NCBI RefSeq assembly: GCF_003667505.1
Contig: NZ_RCVJ01000070.1
Location: 1-64,000 of the forward strand
DNA: 64,000 bases
Source: Micromonospora sp. BL4
GTDB taxonomy: Bacteria > Actinomycetota > Actinomycetes > Mycobacteriales > Micromonosporaceae
Direction: 5' to 3'
In this document: positions 56,850 to 64,000 of the stretch, in pieces
How positions within the stretch are numbered: position 1 is the first letter of the stretch
Layout of the letters: each line of letters begins with the position of its first letter
Notes under the pieces: generated by a model
Database searches by the model: none
What the model was told of the DNA's origin: nothing
The model's input: only the letters and a program-made list of their open reading frames with translations
Position numbers and translations under genes: made by a program

Positions 56850-58128
56850 CCGCGTCGTCCGGCGTCGGCTCGGCGGCGTTCAGGGTGCTCAGGGCGTCCC
56901 GGTCCCGCCAGTCCCGGGGGAGTGAATGGTCCAGCACGTCGTCCACCGTCACGGCGCCGACCAGCCGGTTGTTCCGGTCGATCACCGGCATGGCGACCAG
57001 GTCGTAGGTGGCCATCCGGCGGGTGATCTCCGGTAGCGGGGTGGTGGGGCGCAGCGGGTCGATGTCGTTGACCACCACCTTGCCCAGCAGGTCGGCCGGG
57101 GGTTCGCGCAACAACGCCTGGAAGTGCACCATGCCCAGGTACCGGCCGGTCGGGGTGTTCTGCGGTGCCCGGGTCACGAAGACCTGCGCCGCGACGGCGG
57201 GGGAGAGCTGTGGCTCCCGGATCCGGGCCAGCGCCTCGGCGACGGTGGCGTCCGGCGGCAGGATGACCGGCTCCGAGGTCATCACGCTGCCCGCCGTGCC
57301 GGGCGTGTACTTGAGGAGCTGGCGTACCGGGTCGGCCTCGTCCGGCTCCATCAGGTCCAGCAGCACGTCCTGCTCCGGCGGGGGCAGCTCGTTGAGCAGG
57401 TCCGCCGCGTCGTCCGGGTCCATCTCCTCCAGCACGTCCGCGGCCCGTTCCCGGTCCAGCGCGGCGAGGATCTCCACCTGGTCGTGCTCCGGCAGCTCGC
57501 TCAGCACGTCGGCCAGCCGCTCGTCGTCCAGTGCGGCCGCGACCTCGTTGCGCCGCGCGTCGGGCAGGTCCTGCAATGCGTTGGCCAGGTCGGCCGGGCG
57601 CATGTCCTCCAGTACGGCGAGCAGATTCGCCGTACCCCGGTTGTCGGCGATGCCGCTGAGCCCGCGCACCCGGTCCCACTCCACCTGGTGCAGGTGGCCG
57701 CGGCGGGTGAGCCGGTTGGTCTGCTCCCGGACCGCGACCCGGGTCAGGGACCACTCGCCGCCCCGGGAGCATTCCATGGCGACGTCCACCACCGCTCCCG
57801 GTTGGCCGTTCGGGTCGAGCTGCACCCGTCGATCCAGCAGCTCCTGCAACACCAGCAGCTCGTTCGGGCGCTTCTCGAAGCGCCGCAGGTTGAGGGTGCC
57901 GGAGCCGAGCACGACGGCGTCCGCGTCGATGGAGGTGATCCGGTTGATGGACAGGAAGATCCGCCGGCGCATCGGCATCTCGGCGACCAGGCCCACGACC
58001 TCCGGGGGACGCTTGGTCGCCCGCAGCCGCGCCACCGCGTCACGAACCCGGCCCACCTGGTCACCGTTCGGATCGAAGACGGCGACTCCGGCGAGGCGGG
58101 CGATGTAGACCCGGGTCGGCGTACTCAC
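56842..58128 (-). CDS. MgtE N-terminal/CBS-domain protein lacking the channel domain
   Basis: A 428-residue soluble-looking protein from GTG 58128 (GTG 58134 also possible). Residues 1-150 contain PRC-barrel-like segments (VYIARLAGVAVFDPNGDQVG), followed by an MgtE_N superhelical domain (LEDMRPADLANALQDLPDAR, LSELPEHDQVEILAALD, EMDPDDAADLLNELP) and two CBS domains (VMTSEPVILPPDATVAEALA; YDLVAMPVIDRNNRLVGAVT). In MgtE this cytosolic part senses Mg2+ and gates the pore, but no TM helices follow here. It resembles Rv1232c of M. tuberculosis. A role in Mg2+ sensing through a partner membrane protein is inference. Confidence 0.85.
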   Translation of the reverse strand: MSTPTRVYIARLAGVAVFDPNGDQVGRVRDAVARLRATKRPPEVVGLVAEMPMRRRIFLSINRITSIDADAVVLGSGTLNLRRFEKRPNELLVLQELLDRRVQLDPNGQPGAVVDVAMECSRGGEWSLTRVAVREQTNRLTRRGHLHQVEWDRVRGLSGIADNRGTANLLAVLEDMRPADLANALQDLPDARRNEVAAALDDERLADVLSELPEHDQVEILAALDRERAADVLEEMDPDDAADLLNELPPPEQDVLLDLMEPDEADPVRQLLKYTPGTAGSVMTSEPVILPPDATVAEALARIREPQLSPAVAAQVFVTRAPQNTPTGRYLGMVHFQALLREPPADLLGKVVVNDIDPLRPTTPLPEITRRMATYDLVAMPVIDRNNRLVGAVTVDDVLDHSLPRDWRDRDALSTLNAAEPTPDDADG

Positions 58129-58161
58129 GGGCACCAGCCTAAGCGCCTAGTGTTTATCAAC

Positions 58162-59031
58162 ATGTCGACCTTGGCCTACGAGATCGTGGACGTCTTCACC
58201 GACCGCCCTTTCGCCGGCAACCCGCTGGCTGTGGTGTTCGGCGCGGAGGCGCTGGCCACCGAGCAGATGCAGGCGCTCGCGCTGGAGTTCAACCTCTCCG
58301 AGACGGTGTTCGTGCTGCCCCCGACCCAGGTGGGCGCCACCTACCGGGCTCGGATCTTCACCCCGGTGGAGGAGTTGCCGTTCGCCGGGCATCCCAGCGT
58401 CGGCGCCGCGGTCACCGCGAGCCGGCGCGGGATGTTCGGTGTGGGGCAGATCATGCAGGAGTGCGGCGCCGGCGTGCTGCCGATCGAGGTGACCTCGTCC
58501 GGGGCCACCCTCACCGGTGGAAGCCCCACGCTTGGCCCCGAGCTGGACCCGGAGCCGTTGCTGCAGATCGCCGGGCTGAGTCCGGACGACCACATCGGGC
58601 CGGCCCCGCGGGTGGCCGGCTGCGGGCTGGAGTTCCCGTACCTGCCGGTGCGGCCGGAGTCGGTGGCCCGGGCACGGGTGAACCCGGCGGCGGCGGAGCG
58701 GTACGGGGTGGCGCACGTCAGCGTCTTCTCCTGGGACCCGACCGCGCAAACCGCGCACGCCCGGGTCTTCGTACCCGGCCTCGGCGTACCGGAGGACCCG
58801 GCGACCGGCTCGGCGGCGCTCGGTCTCGGTGTCTGGCTGGTGGCCAGCGGCCTGCTGCCCGGGGAAGGACTGTCCCGATACGCCGTGCGCCAGGGTGTCG
58901 AGATCAACCGTCCGTCCGCGCTGTCCTGCACGGTCACCGCGGAGAACGGACTGGTGGTCGGTGCGACGGTCGCCGGGCAGGTGATGCCGGTGGCCCGGGG
59001 CGAGATCGCCGTGCCACCCTTCGTGGGCTGA
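58162..59031 (+). CDS. PhzF-family isomerase
   Basis: A 289-residue protein from ATG 58162. YEIVDVFTDRPFAGNPLAVV, ALALEFNLSETVFVLPP with the conserved Glu, RIFTPVEELPFAGHPSVGAA and VPEDPATGSAALGLGVWLV are the PhzF signatures (diaminopimelate-epimerase-like fold). PhzF itself isomerises DHHA in phenazine synthesis, but most stand-alone members have unknown substrates; no phenazine genes are near. Only 33 bases separate it from the divergent MgtE-N gene, so the promoters overlap. Confidence 0.85.
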   Translation: MSTLAYEIVDVFTDRPFAGNPLAVVFGAEALATEQMQALALEFNLSETVFVLPPTQVGATYRARIFTPVEELPFAGHPSVGAAVTASRRGMFGVGQIMQECGAGVLPIEVTSSGATLTGGSPTLGPELDPEPLLQIAGLSPDDHIGPAPRVAGCGLEFPYLPVRPESVARARVNPAAAERYGVAHVSVFSWDPTAQTAHARVFVPGLGVPEDPATGSAALGLGVWLVASGLLPGEGLSRYAVRQGVEINRPSALSCTVTAENGLVVGATVAGQVMPVARGEIAVPPFVG

Positions 59032-59046
59032 CCGGCGGAGGCGCTC

Positions 59047-59577
59047 ATGCGGGACAATGCGGGTGTGACGGACGAGGATGCCTCCCGGGGCACGCCACTG
59101 GTCGACGAGGCGATGAAGAAGGCCGCGGTGGCCTGGGTGAGCGTGGCCGGTGGGCCGGCGCTCGCCCTCTGGTGCGCACCGCTGGAGGGCGCGCTGTTCG
59201 TGGTCAGCGGGCCGGGCGAGCAGGCCGCGCCCGGGCTGGCCGACGCGGCGGAGGCGCAGGTCAGCCTGCGCGGTGACCACGGTGGCCGGATCGTCACCTG
59301 GCCGGCCCGGGTGACCCGGCTGCAGCCGGGCACCGAGGCCTGGGACACCACCGCGCCGCTGGTGGCGGGTAAGCGGCTGAACGCGCCCGGCCCGACCGCC
59401 GACCTGGTGGCCCGGTGGGCCGCCGACGGCTGCGCGGTGAACCGGCTCGCCCCGGGCGGTGAGCCGCTGTCCGGCGCCGACCTGCCGGCCGACGCGCAGG
59501 CCGAACCACCCCGGGACACCCCGGCGGTCCGCGCCACCCGCAAACCGTTCCGCCTGCACCGGGTCCGCCGCCGGTGA
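59047..59577 (+). CDS. conserved hypothetical protein
   Basis: A 176-residue protein; GTG 59065 (VTDEDASRG) is an alternative start with fewer extra residues. DEAMKKAAVAWVSVAGGPAL, ALWCAPLEGALFVVSGPGEQ, DAAEAQVSLRGDHGGRIVTW and GTEAWDTTAPLVAGKRLNAP suggest a beta-barrel-like fold similar to split-barrel (FMN/F420-binding) proteins, but the family is not certain. The C-terminus is basic (KPFRLHRVRRR). Fifteen bases after phzF, it may be cotranscribed. The stop codon lies in the first unit of a 14-bp array. Confidence 0.65.
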   Translation: MRDNAGVTDEDASRGTPLVDEAMKKAAVAWVSVAGGPALALWCAPLEGALFVVSGPGEQAAPGLADAAEAQVSLRGDHGGRIVTWPARVTRLQPGTEAWDTTAPLVAGKRLNAPGPTADLVARWAADGCAVNRLAPGGEPLSGADLPADAQAEPPRDTPAVRATRKPFRLHRVRRR

Positions 59578-59657
59578 CCCGCTGCCGCTGACCCGCCGCC
59601 GCTGACCCGCCGCCGGTGACCCGCCGCCGCTGACCCGCTGCCGCTGACCCGCCGCCG
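59574..59657. repeat. 14-bp tandem array beginning at a stop codon
   Basis: Six units of the type CTGACCCGCCGCCG (variants start with G or have CTGCCG at the end) run from 59574 to 59657. Unit one includes the TGA (59575-59577) of the hypothetical gene. The array fills the space to the convergent HAD gene, which ends at 59666. Confidence 0.95.
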
Positions 59658-59665
59658 CGGTCCGG

Positions 59666-60373
59666 TCAGCCGACCCCCACGCCGATGGTCTCGGCGTCGA
59701 CGAGGTCGAGCACGTCGCGCAGCGTGCCGAGCGTCGGGCCGTGCCACTCCCGGTCGGCGTTGAAGACCATGTGCTCGGCCAGATCGGGCGCGGCGAGCCG
59801 GACGGCGGTCATTCCGGCCCGCTCCGCGCCGGTCAACTCCTGGCTGCCGCCGTCACCGACGTACAGGCAGTCGCGGGGCGCGAGCCCGAGCCGCCGGCAG
59901 GCGGTCAGGTAGAGCGTGGGATCCGGCTTGCACCGTCCGACCTGCACCGAGAACACCCGCACGTCGAGCAGCGGGGCGACCGCTAGCTGTGGCAGGAAGG
60001 CCGGCAGTTCGTGCGTACAGTCGCTGATCACGCCGGTGTGCAGGCCGCGCTGGCGCAGCGCCGCCAGCACGGGCACCGCGTCGGCCCGCAGCCGGGTGTC
60101 CGCGCGGACCGCGCGGTGCCGGGAGGCCACGGCCGCACGTACCGCACGGTCGCTGGGGTGTACGCCGGCCTGGGCGCAGACCCACCGCAACGTCGCCTCC
60201 GCGTTGCCGAGCCGGCCGGTGGCCCGCTCGTAGAAGGTGCGGTCCAGGACCTCGGTCAACGTGTCGGTGTGGCATCCGAGCAGCTCGGCGGTGCCGAGGT
60301 GCGCGGCGCCGCGCTGGACCGGACGGGTCAGGGTGCCGAAGAAATCGAACAGCACCGCCTGGTAGCTGGGCAT
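59666..60373 (-). CDS. HAD-family hydrolase
   Basis: A 235-residue haloacid-dehalogenase-type phosphatase. VLFDFFGTLTRP is motif I with an altered DxD pattern: the second acid is Gly (D-F-F-G-T), as in many subclass-I members that read DxxGT. GVISDCTHEL is motif II, GRCKPDPTLYLTACRRLGLA supplies the motif III Lys, and YVGDGGSQELTGAERAGM is motif IV. The nucleophile Asp10 is present and the pattern points to phosphoglycolate-phosphatase-like enzymes. Substrate unknown. Convergent with the hypothetical gene; divergent from the EamA transporter. Confidence 0.82.
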   Translation of the reverse strand: MPSYQAVLFDFFGTLTRPVQRGAAHLGTAELLGCHTDTLTEVLDRTFYERATGRLGNAEATLRWVCAQAGVHPSDRAVRAAVASRHRAVRADTRLRADAVPVLAALRQRGLHTGVISDCTHELPAFLPQLAVAPLLDVRVFSVQVGRCKPDPTLYLTACRRLGLAPRDCLYVGDGGSQELTGAERAGMTAVRLAAPDLAEHMVFNADREWHGPTLGTLRDVLDLVDAETIGVGVG

Positions 60374-60478
60374 GGGGGAGCGCCTCCGGGCGGTCGAGGG
60401 TCGCCGGCGCGGACCCGCGTGATCGTAACGGAGTGCTGACGTTCTGTGTTGCTCGGAGGCGTGTGAGGATTGCTTCCC

Positions 60479-61441
60479 GTGCCCCCTTCCTCACACCGCC
60501 CGCCCCTGGATCCGCTGACCACCGGCGCGGTCGGCCTGGCCGTCGTCGCCGTGTCGTCGTCCGCGCCGTTGATCGCCTACGCCGCCGCCCCCGCTCTGGC
60601 CATCGCGTTCTGGCGCAACCTGCTCGCGGTGGCCGTGCTGAGTCCGTTCTCGCTGGCCCGGCGCCGCGCCGAGTTCCGTGCGCTGGCCGGACGGGCGGGC
60701 CGGCGGGAGGGGTTGTACTGCGTGCTCTCCGGGGTCGCCCTGGCCGCGCACTTCGCCACCTGGATGCCGAGCGCGCAGCTCACCTCGGTCGCCACGGCCA
60801 CCGCCCTGGTCGCCACCCAGCCGGTCTGGCAGGGACTGATCGCGCGTGCCCAGGGCCGCGGGCTGCCCACGGTGGTCTGGATCGGCATCGCGGTGGCGGT
60901 CGGCGGCGCGGTCATCGCGACCGGCGCGGACGTGGGCATCTCCGGGCGGGCCGTCCTCGGTGACCTGCTGGCGCTGACCGGTGGCCTGTTCGCCGCCATC
61001 TACACCGCCTTCGGTGAGCGGGCCCGGGCCAGCATCAGCACCACCACGTACACCACCATCTGCTACGGGATCTGCGCGCTGATCCTGCTGGTGGTGTGCC
61101 TGCTCGGCGGCGTCCGGCTGACCGGCTTCGACGGGCGTACCTGGCTGGCCATCCTGGCCCTGGTGGCCGGCGCACAACTGCTCGGCCACTCGATGTTCAA
61201 CTACGCCCTGCAGAAGATCCCGGCGACCACGGTCAGTGTGCTGATCCTGCTGGAGGTGCCCGGCGCGGCCCTGCTCGGCTGGGTGTGGCTGGGGCAGCTG
61301 CCCCGCCCGTACGCGCTGCTGGGAATGGGGCTGCTGCTGGTCGGGGTGGCGGTGGTGGTGCTCGGCGGCGCCCGCGTCGGCCGCCGTGCCACACCGCCGC
61401 CCACTCCGCTCCCCGCCGACGCCGCTCCGTTGAAAGACTGA
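60479..61441 (+). CDS. EamA/DMT-family transporter
   Basis: A 320-residue transporter with ten TM helices in two EamA repeats. GTG 60479 has GAGGA about ten bases upstream; a TTG at 60470 is too close to it. AVGLAVVAVSSSAPLIAYAA starts repeat one, whose core is AFWRNLLAVAVLSPFSLARR; repeat two includes GDLLALTGGLFAAIYTAFGE, LLGHSMFNYALQKIPATTVS and LEVPGAALLGWVWLGQLP. Members export amino acids, nucleosides or other metabolites; which one is unknown. Confidence 0.85.
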   Translation: MPPSSHRPPLDPLTTGAVGLAVVAVSSSAPLIAYAAAPALAIAFWRNLLAVAVLSPFSLARRRAEFRALAGRAGRREGLYCVLSGVALAAHFATWMPSAQLTSVATATALVATQPVWQGLIARAQGRGLPTVVWIGIAVAVGGAVIATGADVGISGRAVLGDLLALTGGLFAAIYTAFGERARASISTTTYTTICYGICALILLVVCLLGGVRLTGFDGRTWLAILALVAGAQLLGHSMFNYALQKIPATTVSVLILLEVPGAALLGWVWLGQLPRPYALLGMGLLLVGVAVVVLGGARVGRRATPPPTPLPADAAPLKD

Positions 61442-61597
61442 CCTCCCACCTTGACCGGCGAATTCGGGACGACCTGAGGAACGTGGGTGGTGGTTCCCTC
61501 CGGGCCGGTCCCGGCGACGACACGGATCTGCGGCTGGTGCTCCAAGCGGCGTTGGCCGGCGCGGTCGACGGTTCGGCCGGCGCGCCCACGCCGCCCC

Positions 61598-61873
61598 CTA
61601 GACCTCGTGCACCTCGATGACGCGGGTGGTCGGCGCGACCGGGCCGAGGCCGGCGCGCAGCGCGACCCGCTCCGGATCGGCCATGAACGACTCGTACCCG
61701 GCCCGGGCGTCGAAGCGGATCACGTGCACCTCGGTCCGCTCGTCGGTGCCGCGCAGCCGTCGTTCCAGCCCGCCGCCGTGCCGGCCGAGCAGGGCCAGCA
61801 CGGCGTCCTCGTACCGCTGTCCGGCGGCCTCGGCCCCGGCGGTGAACTCGACGAGCGCGACGAGTGTCAGCAC
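61598..61873 (-). CDS. DUF1330-like dimeric alpha/beta-barrel protein
   Basis: A 91-residue protein: MLTLVALVEFTAGAEAAGQR, YEDAVLALLGRHGGGLERRL, DERTEVHVIRFDARAGYESF, MADPERVALRAGLGPV. The pattern of a beta strand, helix and then VHVIRF...FMADPER is that of DUF1330-type ferredoxin-like dimers. No function is assigned. It lies nine bases after the SDR gene and is probably cotranscribed with it. Confidence 0.72.
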   Translation of the reverse strand: MLTLVALVEFTAGAEAAGQRYEDAVLALLGRHGGGLERRLRGTDERTEVHVIRFDARAGYESFMADPERVALRAGLGPVAPTTRVIEVHEV

Positions 61874-61882
61874 GGCGGCCTC

Positions 61883-62728
61883 CTAGTCGGCGATGCCGAC
61901 GGCCTTGGCGCTGGCCGCCCAGAGCCGGGCGGCGAGCTGCGGATCGCTGGCCTTGCGCAACGGCCGACGCAGTCGCCGGTTGTGGTAGTAGCCGCCGTCG
62001 ACGAGTCGGGACCGGTCCTGGTTGGCCAGCCAGACCAGGGTCTCGGCGCCCTTCTCCGGGCTGCGGAACGGAAGGAGCCGCATGCCGAGGGCGACCAGCC
62101 GGCTGTCGTTGGCGAACCGGGTGCGCACCACTCCCGGGTGGTAGCTGTGTGCCGGGATGCCCGGCCAGCGCCGGGCCGCCTCGGCGGTGAACAGGATGTT
62201 CGCCTGCTTGCTGGTGCCGTACGCGACCATCGGCCGGTAGCGACGCAGGGGCCTGTTCAGGTCGTTCGGGTCCAGCACGCCGCTTCGGTGCGCGCCGGAG
62301 GCGGTGACCACGATCCGGCCGATCCGGTCGGCGAGCAGGTTGGTCAGCAGGAACGGGGCCAGGTGGTTGGCCTGGATCGACAACTCGAAACCGTCGACGG
62401 TGGTGAGCGGCTGGAGCGCGATGGCGCCGGCGTTGTTGGCCAGCACGTCGATCCGGTCGTACGCCTCGCGCAGCCGCTCGGCGAGCCGGCGCACGTCGTC
62501 GAGCACCGCGAAGTCGGCCCGGAACAGCTCCGGACGCTCACCCGACGTCTCCCGTACCCGTTCCGCGGCGGCCTGCAACCGGGCCGGGTCCCGCCCGACC
62601 AGCACCACCTGGTCGCCACGGCACGCCAGGTCCACGGCGGCGGCCAGCCCGATGCCGGAACTCGCCCCGGTCACCACCACCAGTCGACGCCCAGTGAGAT
62701 CTTCCACAGGTCCATTCACCCCGGTCAT
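61883..62728 (-). CDS. SDR-family oxidoreductase (retinol-dehydrogenase-like)
   Basis: A 281-residue short-chain dehydrogenase. VVVTGASSGIGLAAAVDLAC is the NAD(P) site, DRIDVLANNAGAIALQPLTT the NNAG motif, IGRIVVTASGAHRSG carries the Ser, and YGTSKQANILFTAEAARRWP contains the Tyr-x-x-x-Lys pair. HSYHPGVVRTRF and the long C-terminus match the WW-domain-oxidoreductase/retinol-dehydrogenase-like subgroup. It precedes the DUF1330-like gene by nine bases. The physiological substrate is unknown. Confidence 0.85.
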   Translation of the reverse strand: MTGVNGPVEDLTGRRLVVVTGASSGIGLAAAVDLACRGDQVVLVGRDPARLQAAAERVRETSGERPELFRADFAVLDDVRRLAERLREAYDRIDVLANNAGAIALQPLTTVDGFELSIQANHLAPFLLTNLLADRIGRIVVTASGAHRSGVLDPNDLNRPLRRYRPMVAYGTSKQANILFTAEAARRWPGIPAHSYHPGVVRTRFANDSRLVALGMRLLPFRSPEKGAETLVWLANQDRSRLVDGGYYHNRRLRRPLRKASDPQLAARLWAASAKAVGIAD

Positions 62729-62836
62729 GGCGCGAGGTTACCGTGGCGTCACCACGCCCTTTGGGATCGTTAAGTTTCTCGGATCTGTCGTCAGGTGGCG
62801 TCGGCGTGCCCGCCGGACGCTGGAAGGAGCGCATCC

Positions 62837-63793
62837 ATGGCCGCAGTCGGTCGTCCCCGCCGGTCCTGCCTCGCGGTACCGGGTTCCAGCGTCAAGATGC
62901 TCGGCAAGGCCCAGGGACTCCCGGCCGACCAGGTCTTCCTCGACCTGGAGGACGCCGTGGCCCCGCTGGCCAAGCCGGATGCGCGCAAGAACATCGTGGC
63001 CGCGCTCAACGAGGGCGACTGGGCCGGCAAGACGCGCGTGGTCCGGGTCAACGACCTGACCACGCCGTGGACGTACCGGGACGTCATTGAGGTGGTCGAG
63101 GGCGCCGGCGCGAACCTGGACTGCATCATGCTGCCGAAGGTGCAAAGCGCCGCCCAGGTGCAGTGGCTGGACCTGACGCTCACCCAGATCGAGAAGACGC
63201 TCGGCCTGGAGGTCGGCCGGATCGGCATCGAGGCGCAGATCGAGAACGCGGCCGGCCTGGTCAACGTGGACGCCATCGCCGCCGCCAGCCCCCGGGTGGA
63301 GACCATCATCTTCGGCCCGGCCGACTTCATGGCCTCGATCAACATGAGGTCGCTGGTGGTCGGCGCGTTGATCCCGGACTACCCGGGCGACCCGTACCAC
63401 TACATCCTGATGCGGATCCTGATGGCTGCGCGGATGCACGACAAGCAGGCCATCGACGGCCCGTTCCTGCAGATCCGCGACGTGGACGGGTTCCGCGAGG
63501 TCGCCAAGCGTTCGGCGGCGCTGGGCTTCGACGGCAAGTGGGTGCTGCACCCGGGTCAGATCGACGCCGCCAACGAGGTTTACCAGCCGGCGCAGGCCGA
63601 CTACGACCACGCCGAGTTGATCCTCGACGCGTACGAGCACTACACCTCGGAGGCCGGCGGCAGGCTGGGCGCGGTGATGCTCGGCGACGAGATGATCGAC
63701 GAGGCGTCCCGCAAGATGGCGCTGGTGATCGCCGCCAAGGGCCGGGCCGCCGGGATGAGCCGTACCTCGTCGTTCACCCCGCCGTCGGAGTGA
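62837..63793 (+). CDS. HpcH/HpaI-type CoA-ester lyase (malyl-CoA lyase-like)
   Basis: A 318-residue enzyme from ATG 62837, preceded by GGAAGGAG. GRPRRSCLAVPGSSVKMLGK, QVFLDLEDAVAPLAKPDARK (metal Glu/Asp and Arg), IGIEAQIENAAGLVNVDAIA, ETIIFGPADFMASINMRSLV and GKWVLHPGQIDAANEVYQPA are the signatures of L-malyl-CoA/beta-methylmalyl-CoA lyase and citrate lyase beta-like proteins. It should cleave or form a malyl- or methylmalyl-CoA type ester with glyoxylate. Ethylmalonyl-CoA pathway genes are not in the window, so the pathway is not fixed. Confidence 0.88.
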   Translation: MAAVGRPRRSCLAVPGSSVKMLGKAQGLPADQVFLDLEDAVAPLAKPDARKNIVAALNEGDWAGKTRVVRVNDLTTPWTYRDVIEVVEGAGANLDCIMLPKVQSAAQVQWLDLTLTQIEKTLGLEVGRIGIEAQIENAAGLVNVDAIAAASPRVETIIFGPADFMASINMRSLVVGALIPDYPGDPYHYILMRILMAARMHDKQAIDGPFLQIRDVDGFREVAKRSAALGFDGKWVLHPGQIDAANEVYQPAQADYDHAELILDAYEHYTSEAGGRLGAVMLGDEMIDEASRKMALVIAAKGRAAGMSRTSSFTPPSE

Positions 63794-63799
63794 CCGGCC

Positions 63800-63831
63800 G
63801 GGCCGCCCCGTGTTGCTGACCGGGGCGGCCC
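63800..63831. terminator. hairpin between convergent genes
   Basis: GGGCCGCCCCG and CGGGGCGGCCC pair with a 10-base loop, seven bases after the lyase stop and eight bases from the stop of the partial gene at the window end. Confidence 0.7.
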
Positions 63832-63838
63832 GCCGGAC

Positions 63839-64000
63839 TCAGTAGGTGCCGCTGTCGTAGCTGGACGGATCCTGGTTGGCCAACCAGACGAAGAAGATCA
63901 CGATAGCGATGGTGGCCAGCACCGCCAGGGCGGTGGCGATCCAGCCCACGATGATGCCGGCGGTGGCGAAGCCCTCGCCGCCCTCGCCGCGCTCCCTGAT
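63839..64000 (-). CDS. C-terminal part of small membrane protein (partial)
   Basis: The frame runs off the window end. The visible 53 residues read IRERGEGGEGFATAGIIVGW, then IATALAVLATIAIVIFFVWL and ANQDPSSYDSGTY, so one TM helix near the C-terminus follows a Gly/Glu-rich stretch. This looks like the end of a DUF4190-like or similar actinobacterial two-TM protein. The start is outside the window. Confidence 0.65.
   Translation of the reverse strand: MRERGEGGEGFATAGIIVGWIATALAVLATIAIVIFFVWLANQDPSSYDSGTY

Overview
The window looks like a chromosomal segment of a high-GC actinobacterium, most probably a Micromonosporaceae member close to Micromonospora. The support is the very GC-rich coding sequence, frequent GTG starts, actinobacterial families (DUF222/HNH nucleases, DUF3117, KorAB, SIP reductases), IdeR/DmdR1-type iron boxes, and a gene order at 42-58 kb that resembles the Mycobacterium tuberculosis Rv1207-Rv1232 region. 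All assignments come from reading the sequence and translations; no database search was run.

0-16 kb is a mixed metabolic and accessory stretch: an EcsC-like protein, a secreted GDSL lipase, a succinate-semialdehyde dehydrogenase, an LLM oxidoreductase, a Na+/H+ antiporter coupled to a UBP zinc-finger protein, an MFS transporter with a Thr-Pro repeat linker, an 18-bp tandem repeat array, a DUF222/HNH nuclease, an HxlR-regulated DHA2 efflux pump, and small or oxidoreductase genes.

15.2-25.2 kb is the most interesting part: an iron-regulated NRPS-independent siderophore (NIS) locus. One iron box precedes a transport operon (SIP ferric-siderophore reductase, RhtX/FptX-like permease, DHA2 exporter). 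A second precedes a biosynthesis operon of ATP-grasp ligase, two IucA/IucC synthetases and a PLP decarboxylase. That enzyme set matches the vibrioferrin set PvsA/PvsB/PvsD/PvsE (with PvsC exporter) known from Vibrio, apparently here in an actinobacterial setting. A divergent AlcB/IucB-type acyltransferase flanks it.

25-42 kb carries two secreted serine proteases, a tRNA-Arg(CCT), surface proteins and lipoproteins, a ClpP paralogue with a PopR/ClgR-like activator and two adjacent PopR-type palindromes, a K+ channel with an RCK domain, a MarR/azoreductase pair, 2-oxoacid:ferredoxin oxidoreductase (korAB) and an orphan nuoA.

42-64 kb is a conserved core with interruptions: folP2-like, DivIVA-domain protein, SRPBCC protein, tag, DUF1501/DUF1800 pair, PaaX/PaaG-like pair, DUF3117, leucyl aminopeptidase, O-methyltransferase, htrA, tatB, mrp, DUF1003, MgtE-N/CBS protein, PhzF, HAD phosphatase, EamA transporter, SDR and a malyl-CoA lyase-like enzyme. 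The sigE-rseA pair that sits between the methyltransferase and htrA in mycobacteria is absent. Several short tandem arrays show local replication slippage.
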